Assembly (NCBI GenBank): GCA_949290565.1
Contig: CASESH010000030.1
Location: 1 to 55,403 of the forward strand
Length of the DNA: 55,403 bases
Direction of reading: 5' to 3'
From: an uncultured Christensenella sp.
GTDB taxonomy: Bacteria; Bacillota; Clostridia; Christensenellales; UBA1242
Shown here: one piece after another, positions 1 through 6,662 of the stretch
Numbering within the stretch: the first letter of the stretch is position 1
Layout: every line of letters begins with the position of its first letter
The notes under the pieces: model-generated
The model's input: the letters and a program-made list of their open reading frames with translations, nothing else
What the model was told of the DNA's origin: nothing
Databases searched by the model: none
Program-made: the position numbers and the translations under genes

Positions 1-25
1 TTTAAAATTTTTTACAAAAAGGGTC

Positions 26-54
26 TATACAATTTAAAACTTATGTGATATACT
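26..54 (+). promoter_or_regulatory. Promoter for the transglutaminase-like gene
   Basis: A TATACT -10 at 49-54 is preceded by an extended TGA at 46-48. A TATACA -35-like hexamer (4 of 6 matches) lies 17 nt upstream at 26-31. The ribosome binding site AAGGAG at 70-75 follows. It resembles a vegetative sigma-A promoter; no SigF/SigG-type motif is obvious. Confidence 0.45.
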
Positions 55-84
55 CTTAGAGTTTGAAAAAAGGAGATAAAATAG

Positions 85-753
85 ATGAGAAGACTAGAAA
101 ATGATTACGATACATTTTATTTTTTAAATAAAGGAGAATTAACGAGTCCTTTTATTGATAGTGAACAAATTGAAGATTCTGTAAGAGATATTTACAAAGA
201 GCAGGTTAAAAAAATGCCAAATGCAAATATGATAACTGGACTTATTGAATTTGTGCATAGTGTTGTTAAAAACAGAATTAAATTTAATGCAAATAATGTG
301 AATAAATTTAATAGGACTGCGGAAGATGTTTTTGATAGTAGAAAAACTATTGATGCAAATGATTATACTTTACTATTTGCAACATTTGCTAGACAAATTA
401 GAATTCCTACTACTTGTTTGTTCGCTGTTGAGAAAAATAAGATTCAAGATATTGTTACTAGAACTGACCAAAAGGAAGTTTTAACTAAATCGTTTTGTGA
501 ATGTTATTTTGACGACCAATGGATTTTGGTTGATCCAGAAAAGGGTTTCATTAATTATGAATATAATCCAAATTCAATTAGTGTTTTAGAGGGGAAAAAT
601 AAAGAAAAAAGTTATGCTGCATATTATAGGGGACTTGATTTTGGAATGAAACAAACCATGGAAGAACTAAGTTCTTTTGAAAAAAGAAAGTGTAAAGGGC
701 TTATTTATGCTTCTTCAGTTGATAGCAATTATTCAAATAGAGAATATGTTTAA
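85..753 (+). CDS. Transglutaminase-like fold protein, catalytic residues lost
   Basis: This 222-residue soluble protein has the core of a bacterial transglutaminase-like cysteine peptidase domain at residues 77-155. The segment around residues 89-110 matches the helix that normally carries C-x-D, and residues 135-153 match the H-A-W-x-E ... W-x-x-V-D-P strand pair. By my alignment the nucleophile Cys is Ala91 (Ala-Asn-Asp) and the catalytic His is Lys135; only Asp150 of the triad remains. It should therefore lack classical activity and may bind rather than cut its target. There is no signal peptide or membrane segment. A good AAGGAG site precedes the ATG. It is a single-gene unit facing the sigF operon, with a shared terminator between them. 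The role is unknown; the fold call is firmer than any function. Confidence 0.7.
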   Translation: MRRLENDYDTFYFLNKGELTSPFIDSEQIEDSVRDIYKEQVKKMPNANMITGLIEFVHSVVKNRIKFNANNVNKFNRTAEDVFDSRKTIDANDYTLLFATFARQIRIPTTCLFAVEKNKIQDIVTRTDQKEVLTKSFCECYFDDQWILVDPEKGFINYEYNPNSISVLEGKNKEKSYAAYYRGLDFGMKQTMEELSSFEKRKCKGLIYASSVDSNYSNREYV

Positions 754-791
754 TTAAAGAATAGGGAATGATTTATGTTGTTTATAAATTA

Positions 792-832
792 TAAATAAAA
801 GACTAAAAAGAAATTTTTAGTCTTTTAATTTA
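792..832. terminator. Bidirectional terminator between the transglutaminase-like gene and sigF
   Basis: A 13-bp perfect stem (797-809 with 814-826, GAAA loop) is flanked by A-rich sequence on the left and T-rich sequence on the right. It can therefore terminate both convergent units. The sigF stop codon lies inside the stem. Confidence 0.8.
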
Positions 833-1542
833 TTTTTAAGTTTATTTAATATTCTATTTTCAAGTCGACTGACTTGAACCTGTGAGACATTTAATATTTT
901 AGCGACTTCACTTTGTGTTTTATCTCTAAAATATCTTAATATGATTAATTTTTTATCCTTATTATCAAGTTGATTAATTATGTCTTTTATAATCATTTTA
1001 TTTAATATTTCATCTTGTTCATTATAATCTGATAATTTATCAAGTACAACTTGACCTGAGTTTGTTTCTTTATTGAGTGAATCATAAATTGAAACTGGCA
1101 TTTTAGATGATTCCATTATAAACATAAGTTCTGTTTCGTCTATATTAAATTTTTCTGATAATTCTTTTATACTTGGCGATTCACGACCATTTTGCTTACA
1201 TTCATCAATATATTTTTGAATTAAGTAGTATTGACCTTTAATTGATCTTGAAACTTTTATACTACCATCATCTCTTAAATATCTTTTAATTTCACCTGCA
1301 ATCATAGGAACGGCGTATGTTGAAAATTTAACATTATAACTTTCGTCAAAATTATTAATTGCTTTTACAAAGCCTACGCATCCAAGTTGATATAAATCAT
1401 CATATTCTACACCTCTATTTTTATATCTTCTTACAATGCTTTTTACAAGTGGAGAGTTGTTTATAATAAGTAAATTTTTTGCTTCTTCGTCGCCATTTTT
1501 TGCTCTTTGTAGTAAATGTAGAGTTTCGTCATAATCAAGCAC
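817..1542 (-). CDS. sigF: RNA polymerase forespore sigma factor SigF
   Basis: This 241-residue sigma-70 family protein directs early forespore transcription. Region 2 spans about residues 30-95, with the core-binding stretch YDDLYQLGCVGF and the -10 recognition segment KFSTYAVPMIAGEIKRYLRD. A region 3 helix-turn-helix lies near residues 119-135. The region 4 helix-turn-helix near residues 205-230 includes SEVAKILNVSQVQVSRLE. It is the last gene of spoIIAA-spoIIAB-sigF, 14 nt after spoIIAB. The start is GTG, with a GGGGG site upstream; no better ATG fits the family N-terminus. In known sporulators the protein is held inactive by SpoIIAB until unphosphorylated SpoIIAA displaces it. Identity rests on sequence plus operon. 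Confidence 0.96.
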   Translation of the reverse strand: MLDYDETLHLLQRAKNGDEEAKNLLIINNSPLVKSIVRRYKNRGVEYDDLYQLGCVGFVKAINNFDESYNVKFSTYAVPMIAGEIKRYLRDDGSIKVSRSIKGQYYLIQKYIDECKQNGRESPSIKELSEKFNIDETELMFIMESSKMPVSIYDSLNKETNSGQVVLDKLSDYNEQDEILNKMIIKDIINQLDNKDKKLIILRYFRDKTQSEVAKILNVSQVQVSRLENRILNKLKNKLKD

Positions 1543-1556
1543 TTTTTAACCCCCGT

Positions 1557-2009
1557 TTATCCAAGTTTTTTAATTTTTTCTTTATTTTCTTGAATATTTT
1601 TAGTTAAAGTTACTTTAACTCCGCCACTTCCCATGTTTTCAACATCAAGGCTGTCCATAAAACTTTCCATGACGGTAAATCCCATTCCACTTCGCTCGTC
1701 ATCAGGGCGTGTTGTGTAAAAAGGTTGTCTGGCTTTTTCAAGGTCTTTTATCCCAACACCAAAATCTCTTATTTCAATTTTTAAACTTGAACTATATAAG
1801 GTTACAGTAATAATTATTTCTCCGTTTCCGTTTGGATAAGCGTGAACGACACTATTGGTTACTGCTTCTGATACGGCAGTTTTTATGTCTGTTAGTTCGT
1901 CAATTGTAGGGTTTAATTGTAAGCAGAAGCCTGCAACAGAAGCCCTTGCAAAACTTTCATTTTCAGATTTCGCTTTAAATTTAATTTCCATTTTGTTTAT
2001 TTCTTTCAT
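1557..2009 (-). CDS. spoIIAB: Anti-sigma F factor / serine kinase SpoIIAB
   Basis: This is a 150-residue GHKL-fold kinase and anti-sigma factor. The N-box helix EAVTNSVVHAYPNG, the G1 box RDFGVGI and the G2 box GMGFTVMESF are all visible in order. The family binds SigF with ATP, or phosphorylates SpoIIAA. A start near 1991 (MEIKFKAK) is possible, but the ATG at 2009 has an AAGGAG site at the right distance. It is followed by a short basic tail (about 15 residues) ending at the sigF ribosome binding site. It lies between its substrate gene spoIIAA and its target gene sigF, as in other Firmicutes. Confidence 0.96.
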   Translation of the reverse strand: MKEINKMEIKFKAKSENESFARASVAGFCLQLNPTIDELTDIKTAVSEAVTNSVVHAYPNGNGEIIITVTLYSSSLKIEIRDFGVGIKDLEKARQPFYTTRPDDERSGMGFTVMESFMDSLDVENMGSGGVKVTLTKNIQENKEKIKKLG

Positions 2010-2024
2010 TTTTTCTCCTTAAAT

Positions 2025-2333
2025 TTATGAAATTTTAGGCATAATATCATATAGCCCAGTAAGTTTAAATATTTTTTCAGCGTGATATGATGGATTTGAT
2101 ATAAATATGCTGATACCTCTGTCCTTCATTTTTTTGTACCTGCCTATTAAGACCCCAATTCCAGTTGAATCCATAAACTTCATTTCTGATAAGTCAATTA
2201 TTATTTGTTTTGAAATAGTAGATAAAAATAAGTCGTCCAGCGTCTTGCTTGTGTACTTGGCAGTATGTTCATCTAGTTCGCCAATGAGCATTACATATAA
2301 TACATTGTTATAATTTCTGTACTTTATCTCCAC
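2025..2333 (-). CDS. spoIIAA: Anti-anti-sigma factor SpoIIAA (STAS domain)
   Basis: This 102-residue single STAS domain is the first gene of the SigF operon. The phosphoacceptor motif FMDSTGIGVL is present; Ser56 is the residue expected to be phosphorylated by SpoIIAB and dephosphorylated by SpoIIE (not in this window). In the unphosphorylated form it releases SigF from SpoIIAB. An AAGGAGGA ribosome binding site precedes the ATG. Full length and motif are normal for the family. Confidence 0.95.
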   Translation of the reverse strand: MEIKYRNYNNVLYVMLIGELDEHTAKYTSKTLDDLFLSTISKQIIIDLSEMKFMDSTGIGVLIGRYKKMKDRGISIFISNPSYHAEKIFKLTGLYDIMPKIS

Positions 2334-2665
2334 TTTGGTTTCCTCCTTGATAGAACAAAGTTTAAATTAATCTATTAAAAAAAATTTGAGAGAATATATA
2401 AAAATTTGTCTTTTTTTATATAGTTGTAGTAAAATTATACATTCAGTAGTATTTTTATATTAGGTAAAGATAACTCGGAAATTATTTTTTTTATTTTTAA
2501 AAAAGAAAATTACTTTAAAATTAGATAAAAGGTTATTTAATTTGTTAATGAAAAAATTTATCTAATAAAATGTAAAATAAAAAATAAACAACAAATTTTA
2601 AAAAAAATTAAAAATTCTGTTGACAATACTTAAAAGATATTGTAATATTTAAAAGCATTTAAAAA
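2334..2665. other. Divergent intergenic region spoIIA / tRNA cluster
   Basis: This 332-bp AT-rich spacer carries the spoIIAA ribosome binding site on the - strand and the tRNA promoter at its right end. The spoIIA promoter should lie here on the - strand and be SigH-type in a sporulator. A TATAAT occurs on that strand near 2435-2440, but I find no convincing -35 or SigH motif, so I do not place it. I see no further gene. Confidence 0.6.
2620..2648 (+). promoter_or_regulatory. Promoter of the tRNA cluster
   Basis: A perfect TTGACA -35 at 2620-2625 and a TAATAT -10 at 2643-2648 are separated by 17 nt. The predicted start lies about 10 nt before the first tRNA, so the six tRNAs are probably one transcript ending at the hairpin near 3294. 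Confidence 0.75.
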
Positions 2666-2741
2666 CGGGGTGTAGCGCAGTTGGTAGCGCACGTGGTTTG
2701 GGACCATGGGGCCGGGAGTTCGAGTCTCTCCACCCCGACCA
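2666..2741 (+). tRNA. tRNA-Pro(TGG)
   Basis: The cloverleaf has a 7-bp acceptor stem (CGGGGTG with CACCCCG). The anticodon loop TTTGGGA gives anticodon TGG, and the T-arm carries GTTCGAG. The 3' CCA is encoded. It is the first tRNA of the cluster. Confidence 0.95.
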
Positions 2742-2753
2742 TTTTAAATGTAA

Positions 2754-2830
2754 GGGCCTTTAGCTCAGTTGGTTAGAGCAACCGGCTCATAACCGGTCGG
2801 TCCGGGGTTCAAGTCCCTGAAGGCCCACCA
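2754..2830 (+). tRNA. tRNA with CAT anticodon (elongator Met or lysidine-type Ile2)
   Basis: The acceptor stem GGGCCTT pairs with AAGGCCC, the anticodon loop is CTCATAA and CCA is encoded. The anticodon stem ACCGG/CCGGT lacks the three consecutive G:C pairs of initiator tRNA and position 1:72 is paired, so it is not the initiator. The sequence resembles both clostridial elongator Met and Bacillus-type Ile2 tRNAs. Identity between these two is not settled from sequence alone. Confidence 0.88.
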
Positions 2831-2858
2831 AAGTATTTTACTTTGTTTGTGGTAATAT

Positions 2859-2935
2859 GGCTTGGTAGTTCAGTTGGTTAGAACGCCGCCCTGTCACGGC
2901 GGAGGTCGAGAGTTCGAGTCTCTTCCAAGTCGCCA
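2859..2935 (+). tRNA. tRNA-Asp(GTC)
   Basis: The acceptor stem GGCTTGG pairs with CCAAGTC, including one G-T pair. The anticodon loop CTGTCAC gives GTC. The T-arm is normal and CCA is encoded. Confidence 0.95.
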
Positions 2936-2962
2936 TACGATTACAAAATCGTAAACCCGCAA

Positions 2963-3038
2963 GCCTTGGTAGCTCAGTCGGTAGAGCAGGGGACTGAAAA
3001 TCCCCGTGTCGGTGGTTCGATTCCGCCCCAAGGCACCA
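2963..3038 (+). tRNA. tRNA-Phe(GAA)
   Basis: The acceptor stem GCCTTGG pairs with CCAAGGC. The anticodon stem GGGGA/TCCCC carries loop CTGAAAA, anticodon GAA. CCA is encoded. Confidence 0.95.
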
Positions 3039-3048
3039 GGGTAAATGT

Positions 3049-3123
3049 GCTAGTGTGGCTCAATGGTAGAGCAGCTGATTTGTAATCAGCCGGTTGTTGG
3101 TTCGATTCCGACCACTAGCTCCA
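3049..3123 (+). tRNA. tRNA-Thr(TGT)
   Basis: The acceptor stem GCTAGTG pairs with CACTAGC. The anticodon stem GCTGA/TCAGC carries loop TTTGTAA, anticodon TGT. CCA is encoded. It is followed by an unusual inverted repeat (3124-3187). Confidence 0.95.
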
Positions 3124-3187
3124 GCCACAGTAATATCCACCCAATGCAATGCTTTTAAAAGTGTTGTTTCCACCATGTTACTGTGGC
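3124..3187 (+). repeat. Nested inverted repeat in the tRNA-Thr/tRNA-Tyr spacer
   Basis: A perfect 10-bp outer stem (GCCACAGTAA at 3124-3133 with TTACTGTGGC at 3178-3187) encloses a second near-perfect 10-bp inverted repeat, CAATGCTTTT with AAAAGTGTTG, containing two G-T pairs. It starts right after the CCA of tRNA-Thr and ends 4 nt before tRNA-Tyr. It could be an RNA-processing element or a small stable RNA. It is not itself a tRNA. Confidence 0.7.
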
Positions 3188-3191
3188 ACTT

Positions 3192-3276
3192 GGGTAGGTT
3201 GCAGAGCGGTCAAATGCAACGGACTGTAAATCCGTCGTCTCCGACTTCGATGGTTCGAATCCATCCCTGCCCACCA
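3192..3276 (+). tRNA. tRNA-Tyr(GTA)
   Basis: This class II tRNA has a long variable arm. The acceptor stem GGGTAGG pairs with CCTGCCC (one T-G and one A-T pair inside). The anticodon loop CTGTAAA gives GTA. CCA is encoded. It is the last tRNA of the cluster. Confidence 0.95.
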
Positions 3277-3293
3277 TTATGGGAGTTTTTAAG

Positions 3294-3318
3294 GTCTTGC
3301 AATTGTAAGACTTTTTTT
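3294..3318 (+). terminator. Terminator of the tRNA cluster
   Basis: An 18-nt hairpin (GTCTTGC ... GTAAGAC, 7 bp including one G-T, closing a 4-nt loop) is followed by seven T residues. Confidence 0.85.
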
Positions 3319-3356
3319 ATTCCTAGTCTTGATTTTGTTAAATAGAAATAAAATTA

Positions 3357-3385
3357 TTGACAAGTCTTAATAAAATTAATATAAT
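3357..3385 (+). promoter_or_regulatory. Consensus promoter of yceD-rpmF
   Basis: TTGACA at 3357-3362 and TATAAT at 3380-3385 are both perfect consensus hexamers with 17-nt spacing. The expected transcription start, about 7 nt after the -10, falls at 3390-3393, only 2-5 nt before the yceD ATG. Confidence 0.9.
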
Positions 3386-3394
3386 ACAAGTGCT

Positions 3395-3907
3395 ATGTTG
3401 TTAAATGTTTATGAAGCAAAAGCAAAGCAAGGGCAAAAAATAAATTTTAATCTTTCTTTTGATTTGAATCAATCAATCTTAGATGGGAGAGAATGTCAAT
3501 TCCTTTCACCTGTTAAAGTTGAAGGTAGTTTTTTATATCAAAATGAAAAATTATTTTTAGATTGTTTTGTCACTGTAAAATTGCTTTGTAAATGTGACAA
3601 TTGTGGTGATGAGTTTGAGAAGGTTTTGCATTTTCCAATAAATGAGGTCTTTGTTGAAAATTATAATTCTCATAGTTGTGAAGATTATATAATTAATCAA
3701 GCCTCAATAATTCTTGATGAACCTTTGAAAGATAACTTATTATTTAATCTTTCTACTAGAATACTATGTAAACAAGATTGCAAGGGTTTATGTCCAATTT
3801 GTGGTAAAAATAAAAATTATTCATCTTGTAATTGTGAACAAATGGCAGAAGAAATAGAAAGAGAAGAAAATTCAATTAACAATTTAAAAAATATAGGAGA
3901 TAAATAA
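3395..3907 (+). CDS. yceD: YceD/DUF177 family protein (23S rRNA/ribosome assembly)
   Basis: This 170-residue member of the DUF177 (YceD) family is encoded just before rpmF, the usual bacterial arrangement; family members are linked to 23S rRNA accumulation and L32. A Cys pair (CKCDNCGDEFE, near residues 65-75) is followed by a C-terminal cluster near residues 128-149 (CKQDCKGLCPICG and CNC), suggesting zinc binding. There is no Shine-Dalgarno sequence upstream of the ATG, and the consensus promoter ends 9 nt before it. The transcript is therefore probably leaderless. No later start fits the family N-terminus. The gap to rpmF is 1 nt. Confidence 0.88.
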   Translation: MLLNVYEAKAKQGQKINFNLSFDLNQSILDGRECQFLSPVKVEGSFLYQNEKLFLDCFVTVKLLCKCDNCGDEFEKVLHFPINEVFVENYNSHSCEDYIINQASIILDEPLKDNLLFNLSTRILCKQDCKGLCPICGKNKNYSSCNCEQMAEEIEREENSINNLKNIGDK

Positions 3908-3908
3908 A

Positions 3909-4106
3909 ATGGCAGTACCTAAGGGAAAAGTAAGTAAAGCAAGAAGAGATAGTAGAAAAGCAAATTGGAAAGCAGTTACTCCAACTCTTATTGAATGTAC
4001 TCATTGTAAGGCAAAAATTCGTCCTCATACAGTTTGTAGTGAATGTGGTTATTACGATGGGAAAGAGGTTATTGCAGTTGCTAAGAAAGAGAAAGCAGAT
4101 AAGTAA
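3909..4106 (+). CDS. rpmF: 50S ribosomal protein L32
   Basis: This is a 65-residue L32 protein of the large subunit. The N-terminus MAVPKGKVSKARRDSRKAN is typical, and a zinc-ribbon type motif is complete (CTHC ... CSEC, near residues 30-46). AGGAG lies at the end of yceD, so the two genes are translationally linked. This is the C-plus (zinc-binding) form of L32. Confidence 0.97.
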   Translation: MAVPKGKVSKARRDSRKANWKAVTPTLIECTHCKAKIRPHTVCSECGYYDGKEVIAVAKKEKADK

Positions 4107-4136
4107 TTCTTTTTCTTTTTCGATGCATTGTAAATT

Positions 4137-4167
4137 AGGAGGGAAGTTTGCCCTCTTCTTTTTTTAT
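4137..4167 (+). terminator. Terminator after rpmF
   Basis: GAGGG at 4139-4143 pairs with CCCTC at 4151-4155 around a 7-nt loop, extended by G-T and A-T pairs, and is followed by a T-rich run. Confidence 0.75.
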
Positions 4168-4189
4168 TTTTCTTGAAGGAGGGGTTGAG

Positions 4190-5533
4190 ATGGAAAATTA
4201 TGAAAGATTGTCAACATTGCAATATTTTTCAAAGATTTCTAAAATTCCAAGAATTGCTGGTCAAGAAGGCAAAATGATTGAGTTCTTAGTAAATTTTGCA
4301 AAACAGAGAAACTTAGAATATTTTGTTGATACTTATGGCAATGTTATTATTTATAAAAATACAAATGATAGGCAACCAACTTGTTTGCAGTCAGGAATTG
4401 ATATGCAATATATAAAAAAAGATAGTTGTAAGTTAGATTATAGTTTGTTTGGCAATGAATTTATAAAAAAAGGCCCTTACATTTCAAGTAAGAGGTCATC
4501 AATAGGTTCTAAAAATACTTCTTCAACTGCTTTAATTTTATCTTTATTGGATAGTGATATTCCATTAAATGTGGAAGCTGTTTTTTGTTCATTGACGACT
4601 TGTTCAAACTTAGGTATAAAAAGCCTTGATGTAAAGAAGATAAAATCAAAAAATTTTATATGTTTTTCAAGTGGAGAAAACAACGCTTTGTATAATCAAA
4701 GTTGCCAAAGTTGTGAACTTCTAATTAAGTTTAATAATGACAAAATTTTTTTGCAAAATTCCCAACAACTTAAAACTTTTGAACTTAATTTTTTAAATAG
4801 TTTAGGTGAAGATTATATTGAAATTAAATTGCTTTTTGATTTATTAGATAGGTTTCCACAATATTATATCAATAAGATTTATTGTACAAATAATTCATCT
4901 AATCAATTTATAAAAAAAGTTGTATTTACAACTACAATGAGTGAATATGAACTTAAAAAAATTATTAAGTATTTTTATATAAAAACTAAGTTCTCATATC
5001 ATAATTTAAAAATAAAATGTGTTAGACAACTTAACCAAACTCTTGTTTTAAACTCACTAGATTTTAGTTCTTTTATTAAGCAAATTAATTTAGGTGTTGT
5101 AATAAATGATGCCTTTAATTATATGAAACAATTTATTACTGAAATAAACACCGATTCTGGATTTTTAAAATTAAAAATAATATCTTTTGATAGAAAAAAA
5201 ATGGAAGAACAAGTTGAGTTTATCGAAAAATATTGTAAAAAATTAGATTGTTCTATTACTGAATTAGATTCATTATATTCATTTAGTACAGATGCAGACA
5301 GTGGTTTAATTAAAAATCTTCAAGAAATCCCATTAGTTAAAAGGTGTGCTTTAAAGAGATTAGATAATTCACACGAAATTGGTTTTTTACAGAAGAAATT
5401 AAAAGACATAAACATTGTTTCTTTACCATTACATATAATAAATGAAAACACAGTAGAAGAAAAAATTGAAATTTCATCAATAATTAATAATTACAATATT
5501 TTAAAAGAATATTTTCTAAATTTAAAAGATTAA
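4190..5533 (+). CDS. PepD-like (M20 family) protein with lost metal-binding residues
   Basis: This 447-residue protein aligns over its whole length with aminoacyl-histidine dipeptidases (PepD, M20). Examples are the N-terminal YFSKISKIPR segment and the conserved C-terminal end. The metal site is gone. In my alignment the LQGHxDM motif reads LQSGIDM (His to Gly69), the bridging Asp segment reads IGSKNTSS (Asp to Lys108), and the Glu-Glu pair is Thr136-Thr137. The C-terminal His positions are also not kept. It should be inactive as a peptidase. The start is ATG 4190, with GAAGGAGG upstream; an upstream in-frame ATG at 4148 overlaps the rpmF terminator. It is a one-gene unit with terminators on both sides. 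The function is unknown. Confidence 0.75.
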   Translation: MENYERLSTLQYFSKISKIPRIAGQEGKMIEFLVNFAKQRNLEYFVDTYGNVIIYKNTNDRQPTCLQSGIDMQYIKKDSCKLDYSLFGNEFIKKGPYISSKRSSIGSKNTSSTALILSLLDSDIPLNVEAVFCSLTTCSNLGIKSLDVKKIKSKNFICFSSGENNALYNQSCQSCELLIKFNNDKIFLQNSQQLKTFELNFLNSLGEDYIEIKLLFDLLDRFPQYYINKIYCTNNSSNQFIKKVVFTTTMSEYELKKIIKYFYIKTKFSYHNLKIKCVRQLNQTLVLNSLDFSSFIKQINLGVVINDAFNYMKQFITEINTDSGFLKLKIISFDRKKMEEQVEFIEKYCKKLDCSITELDSLYSFSTDADSGLIKNLQEIPLVKRCALKRLDNSHEIGFLQKKLKDINIVSLPLHIINENTVEEKIEISSIINNYNILKEYFLNLKD

Positions 5534-5538
5534 CCTAA

Positions 5539-5576
5539 AACATCACCTTTCATAGTTAAAGGTGGTGTTTTTTTAT
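5539..5576 (+). terminator. Terminator after the PepD-like gene
   Basis: A 12-bp stem (AACATCACCTTT with AAAGGTGGTGTT, one T-G pair) with a 7-nt loop is followed by a T run. Confidence 0.88.
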
Positions 5577-5591
5577 TTGTTTTTGTTTGTT

Positions 5592-5619
5592 TTGTAACAA
5601 AATATAGCAAAAATAGAAT
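5592..5619 (+). promoter_or_regulatory. Possible promoter of the asd-dapA-dapB-lysC operon
   Basis: TTGTAA (4 of 6) at 5592-5597 and TAGAAT at 5614-5619 are spaced by 16 nt. The -35 sits in a small palindrome, TTTTGTAACAAAA at 5590-5602 approximately, which could be an operator. I see no lysine riboswitch in the roughly 40-nt leader. Confidence 0.4.
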
Positions 5620-5660
5620 ATAGTTTTTTGGTGGATCTTATTAGTTAATTGGAGAATAAA

Positions 5661-6662
5661 ATGAAAATCGCAATTGTCGGTGCTACTGGAAAAGTTGGTA
5701 GTAAGTTTATTGAGGTTTTACAAGAACGAAACATTTTTGCATCCGAATATTATTTATATGCAAGTAGTAAGAGTGCTGGAAAAAAAATAAAGATTTTTAA
5801 TAAAGAATACACCATAATTGAGTTAAAAGAAGAAAATATTAGAGATAAAAAAATTGATTATGCCTTGTTTAGTGCTGGTGGGGAAATATCAAAAAAATTT
5901 GCTCCAATATTTAAAGAGATTGGAAGTATAGTCATTGACAATTCTAGCGCTTGGCGTAGAGATTCAAATGTCCCTCTTGTTGTTCCTGAGGTTAATCCAG
6001 AGGACATATTATGGCATAATAATATTATTTCAAATCCTAATTGCTCAACTATTCAAGCAGTTTTACCATTAAAAGCGTTAGATGATAAGTTTAAGATTAA
6101 AAGAATAGTTTTTTCCACTTATCAGGCAGTTTCAGGTGCTGGACAAAAGGGATATGAAGACTTAGAAAGAGGAATAAATGGTGAAAAACCTAAAAAGTTT
6201 GTTTATCCAATATTTTCTAATGTTATACCTCAAATAGATGATTTTTTAGACAATGGTTATACCAAAGAAGAAGAAAAGATGATGTTTGAAACTAAAAAAA
6301 TTCTTCATAGACAAGATTTACTAATCACTGCAACAACTGTTCGTGTACCTGTTTTTGATTGTCATAGTGAGAGTATTAATATTGAATTTAGAAAACCATT
6401 TGAAATTGAAGAAATAGTTAAAACATTATCAAATTTTAAAAATATTGTTGTTTTAGATAATATTAAAAATAATTTATATCCTATGCCTATTAATTGTGTA
6501 AATAAAGATGAAGTTTTTGTTGGAAGAATAAGACGAGATTTTAGCGTAAGCAATGGAATAAATTTGTGGGTAGTAGCAGACAACATAAGAAAAGGTGCAG
6601 CAACCAATGCTGTTCAAATACTTGAAAAAATTTTAGAATATAAAAAAATGGGGAAATTATGA
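5661..6662 (+). CDS. asd: Aspartate-semialdehyde dehydrogenase
   Basis: This 333-residue enzyme reduces aspartyl phosphate to aspartate semialdehyde with NADPH in the lysine/DAP, threonine and methionine routes. The N-terminal GATGKVG nucleotide-binding loop (residues 7-13), the active-site SNPNCST with Cys128, the QAVSGAG loop and a catalytic His235 in DCHSES are all present. The start is ATG 5661, 6 nt after GGAG; an upstream in-frame TTG at 5649 overlaps that ribosome binding site. It is the first gene of asd-dapA-dapB-lysC and its stop overlaps the dapA start (ATGA). Confidence 0.96.
   Translation: MKIAIVGATGKVGSKFIEVLQERNIFASEYYLYASSKSAGKKIKIFNKEYTIIELKEENIRDKKIDYALFSAGGEISKKFAPIFKEIGSIVIDNSSAWRRDSNVPLVVPEVNPEDILWHNNIISNPNCSTIQAVLPLKALDDKFKIKRIVFSTYQAVSGAGQKGYEDLERGINGEKPKKFVYPIFSNVIPQIDDFLDNGYTKEEEKMMFETKKILHRQDLLITATTVRVPVFDCHSESINIEFRKPFEIEEIVKTLSNFKNIVVLDNIKNNLYPMPINCVNKDEVFVGRIRRDFSVSNGINLWVVADNIRKGAATNAVQILEKILEYKKMGKL

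Noticed and set aside
2380..2480. SigH promoter for spoIIA on the - strand
   Set aside because: A TATAAT and a GAAT are present, but no matching -35 at the right distance could be found.
3094..3345. 83-residue open frame across the tRNA cluster
   Set aside because: It is built from tRNA-Thr, spacer and tRNA-Tyr sequence and runs through the terminator; no ribosome binding site.
3991..4176. 61-residue frame overlapping rpmF in another frame
   Set aside because: Out-of-frame reading of rpmF that continues through its terminator.
5576..5660. Lysine riboswitch before asd
   Set aside because: The leader from the likely promoter is only about 40 nt, too short for an L-box aptamer, and no conserved core is visible.
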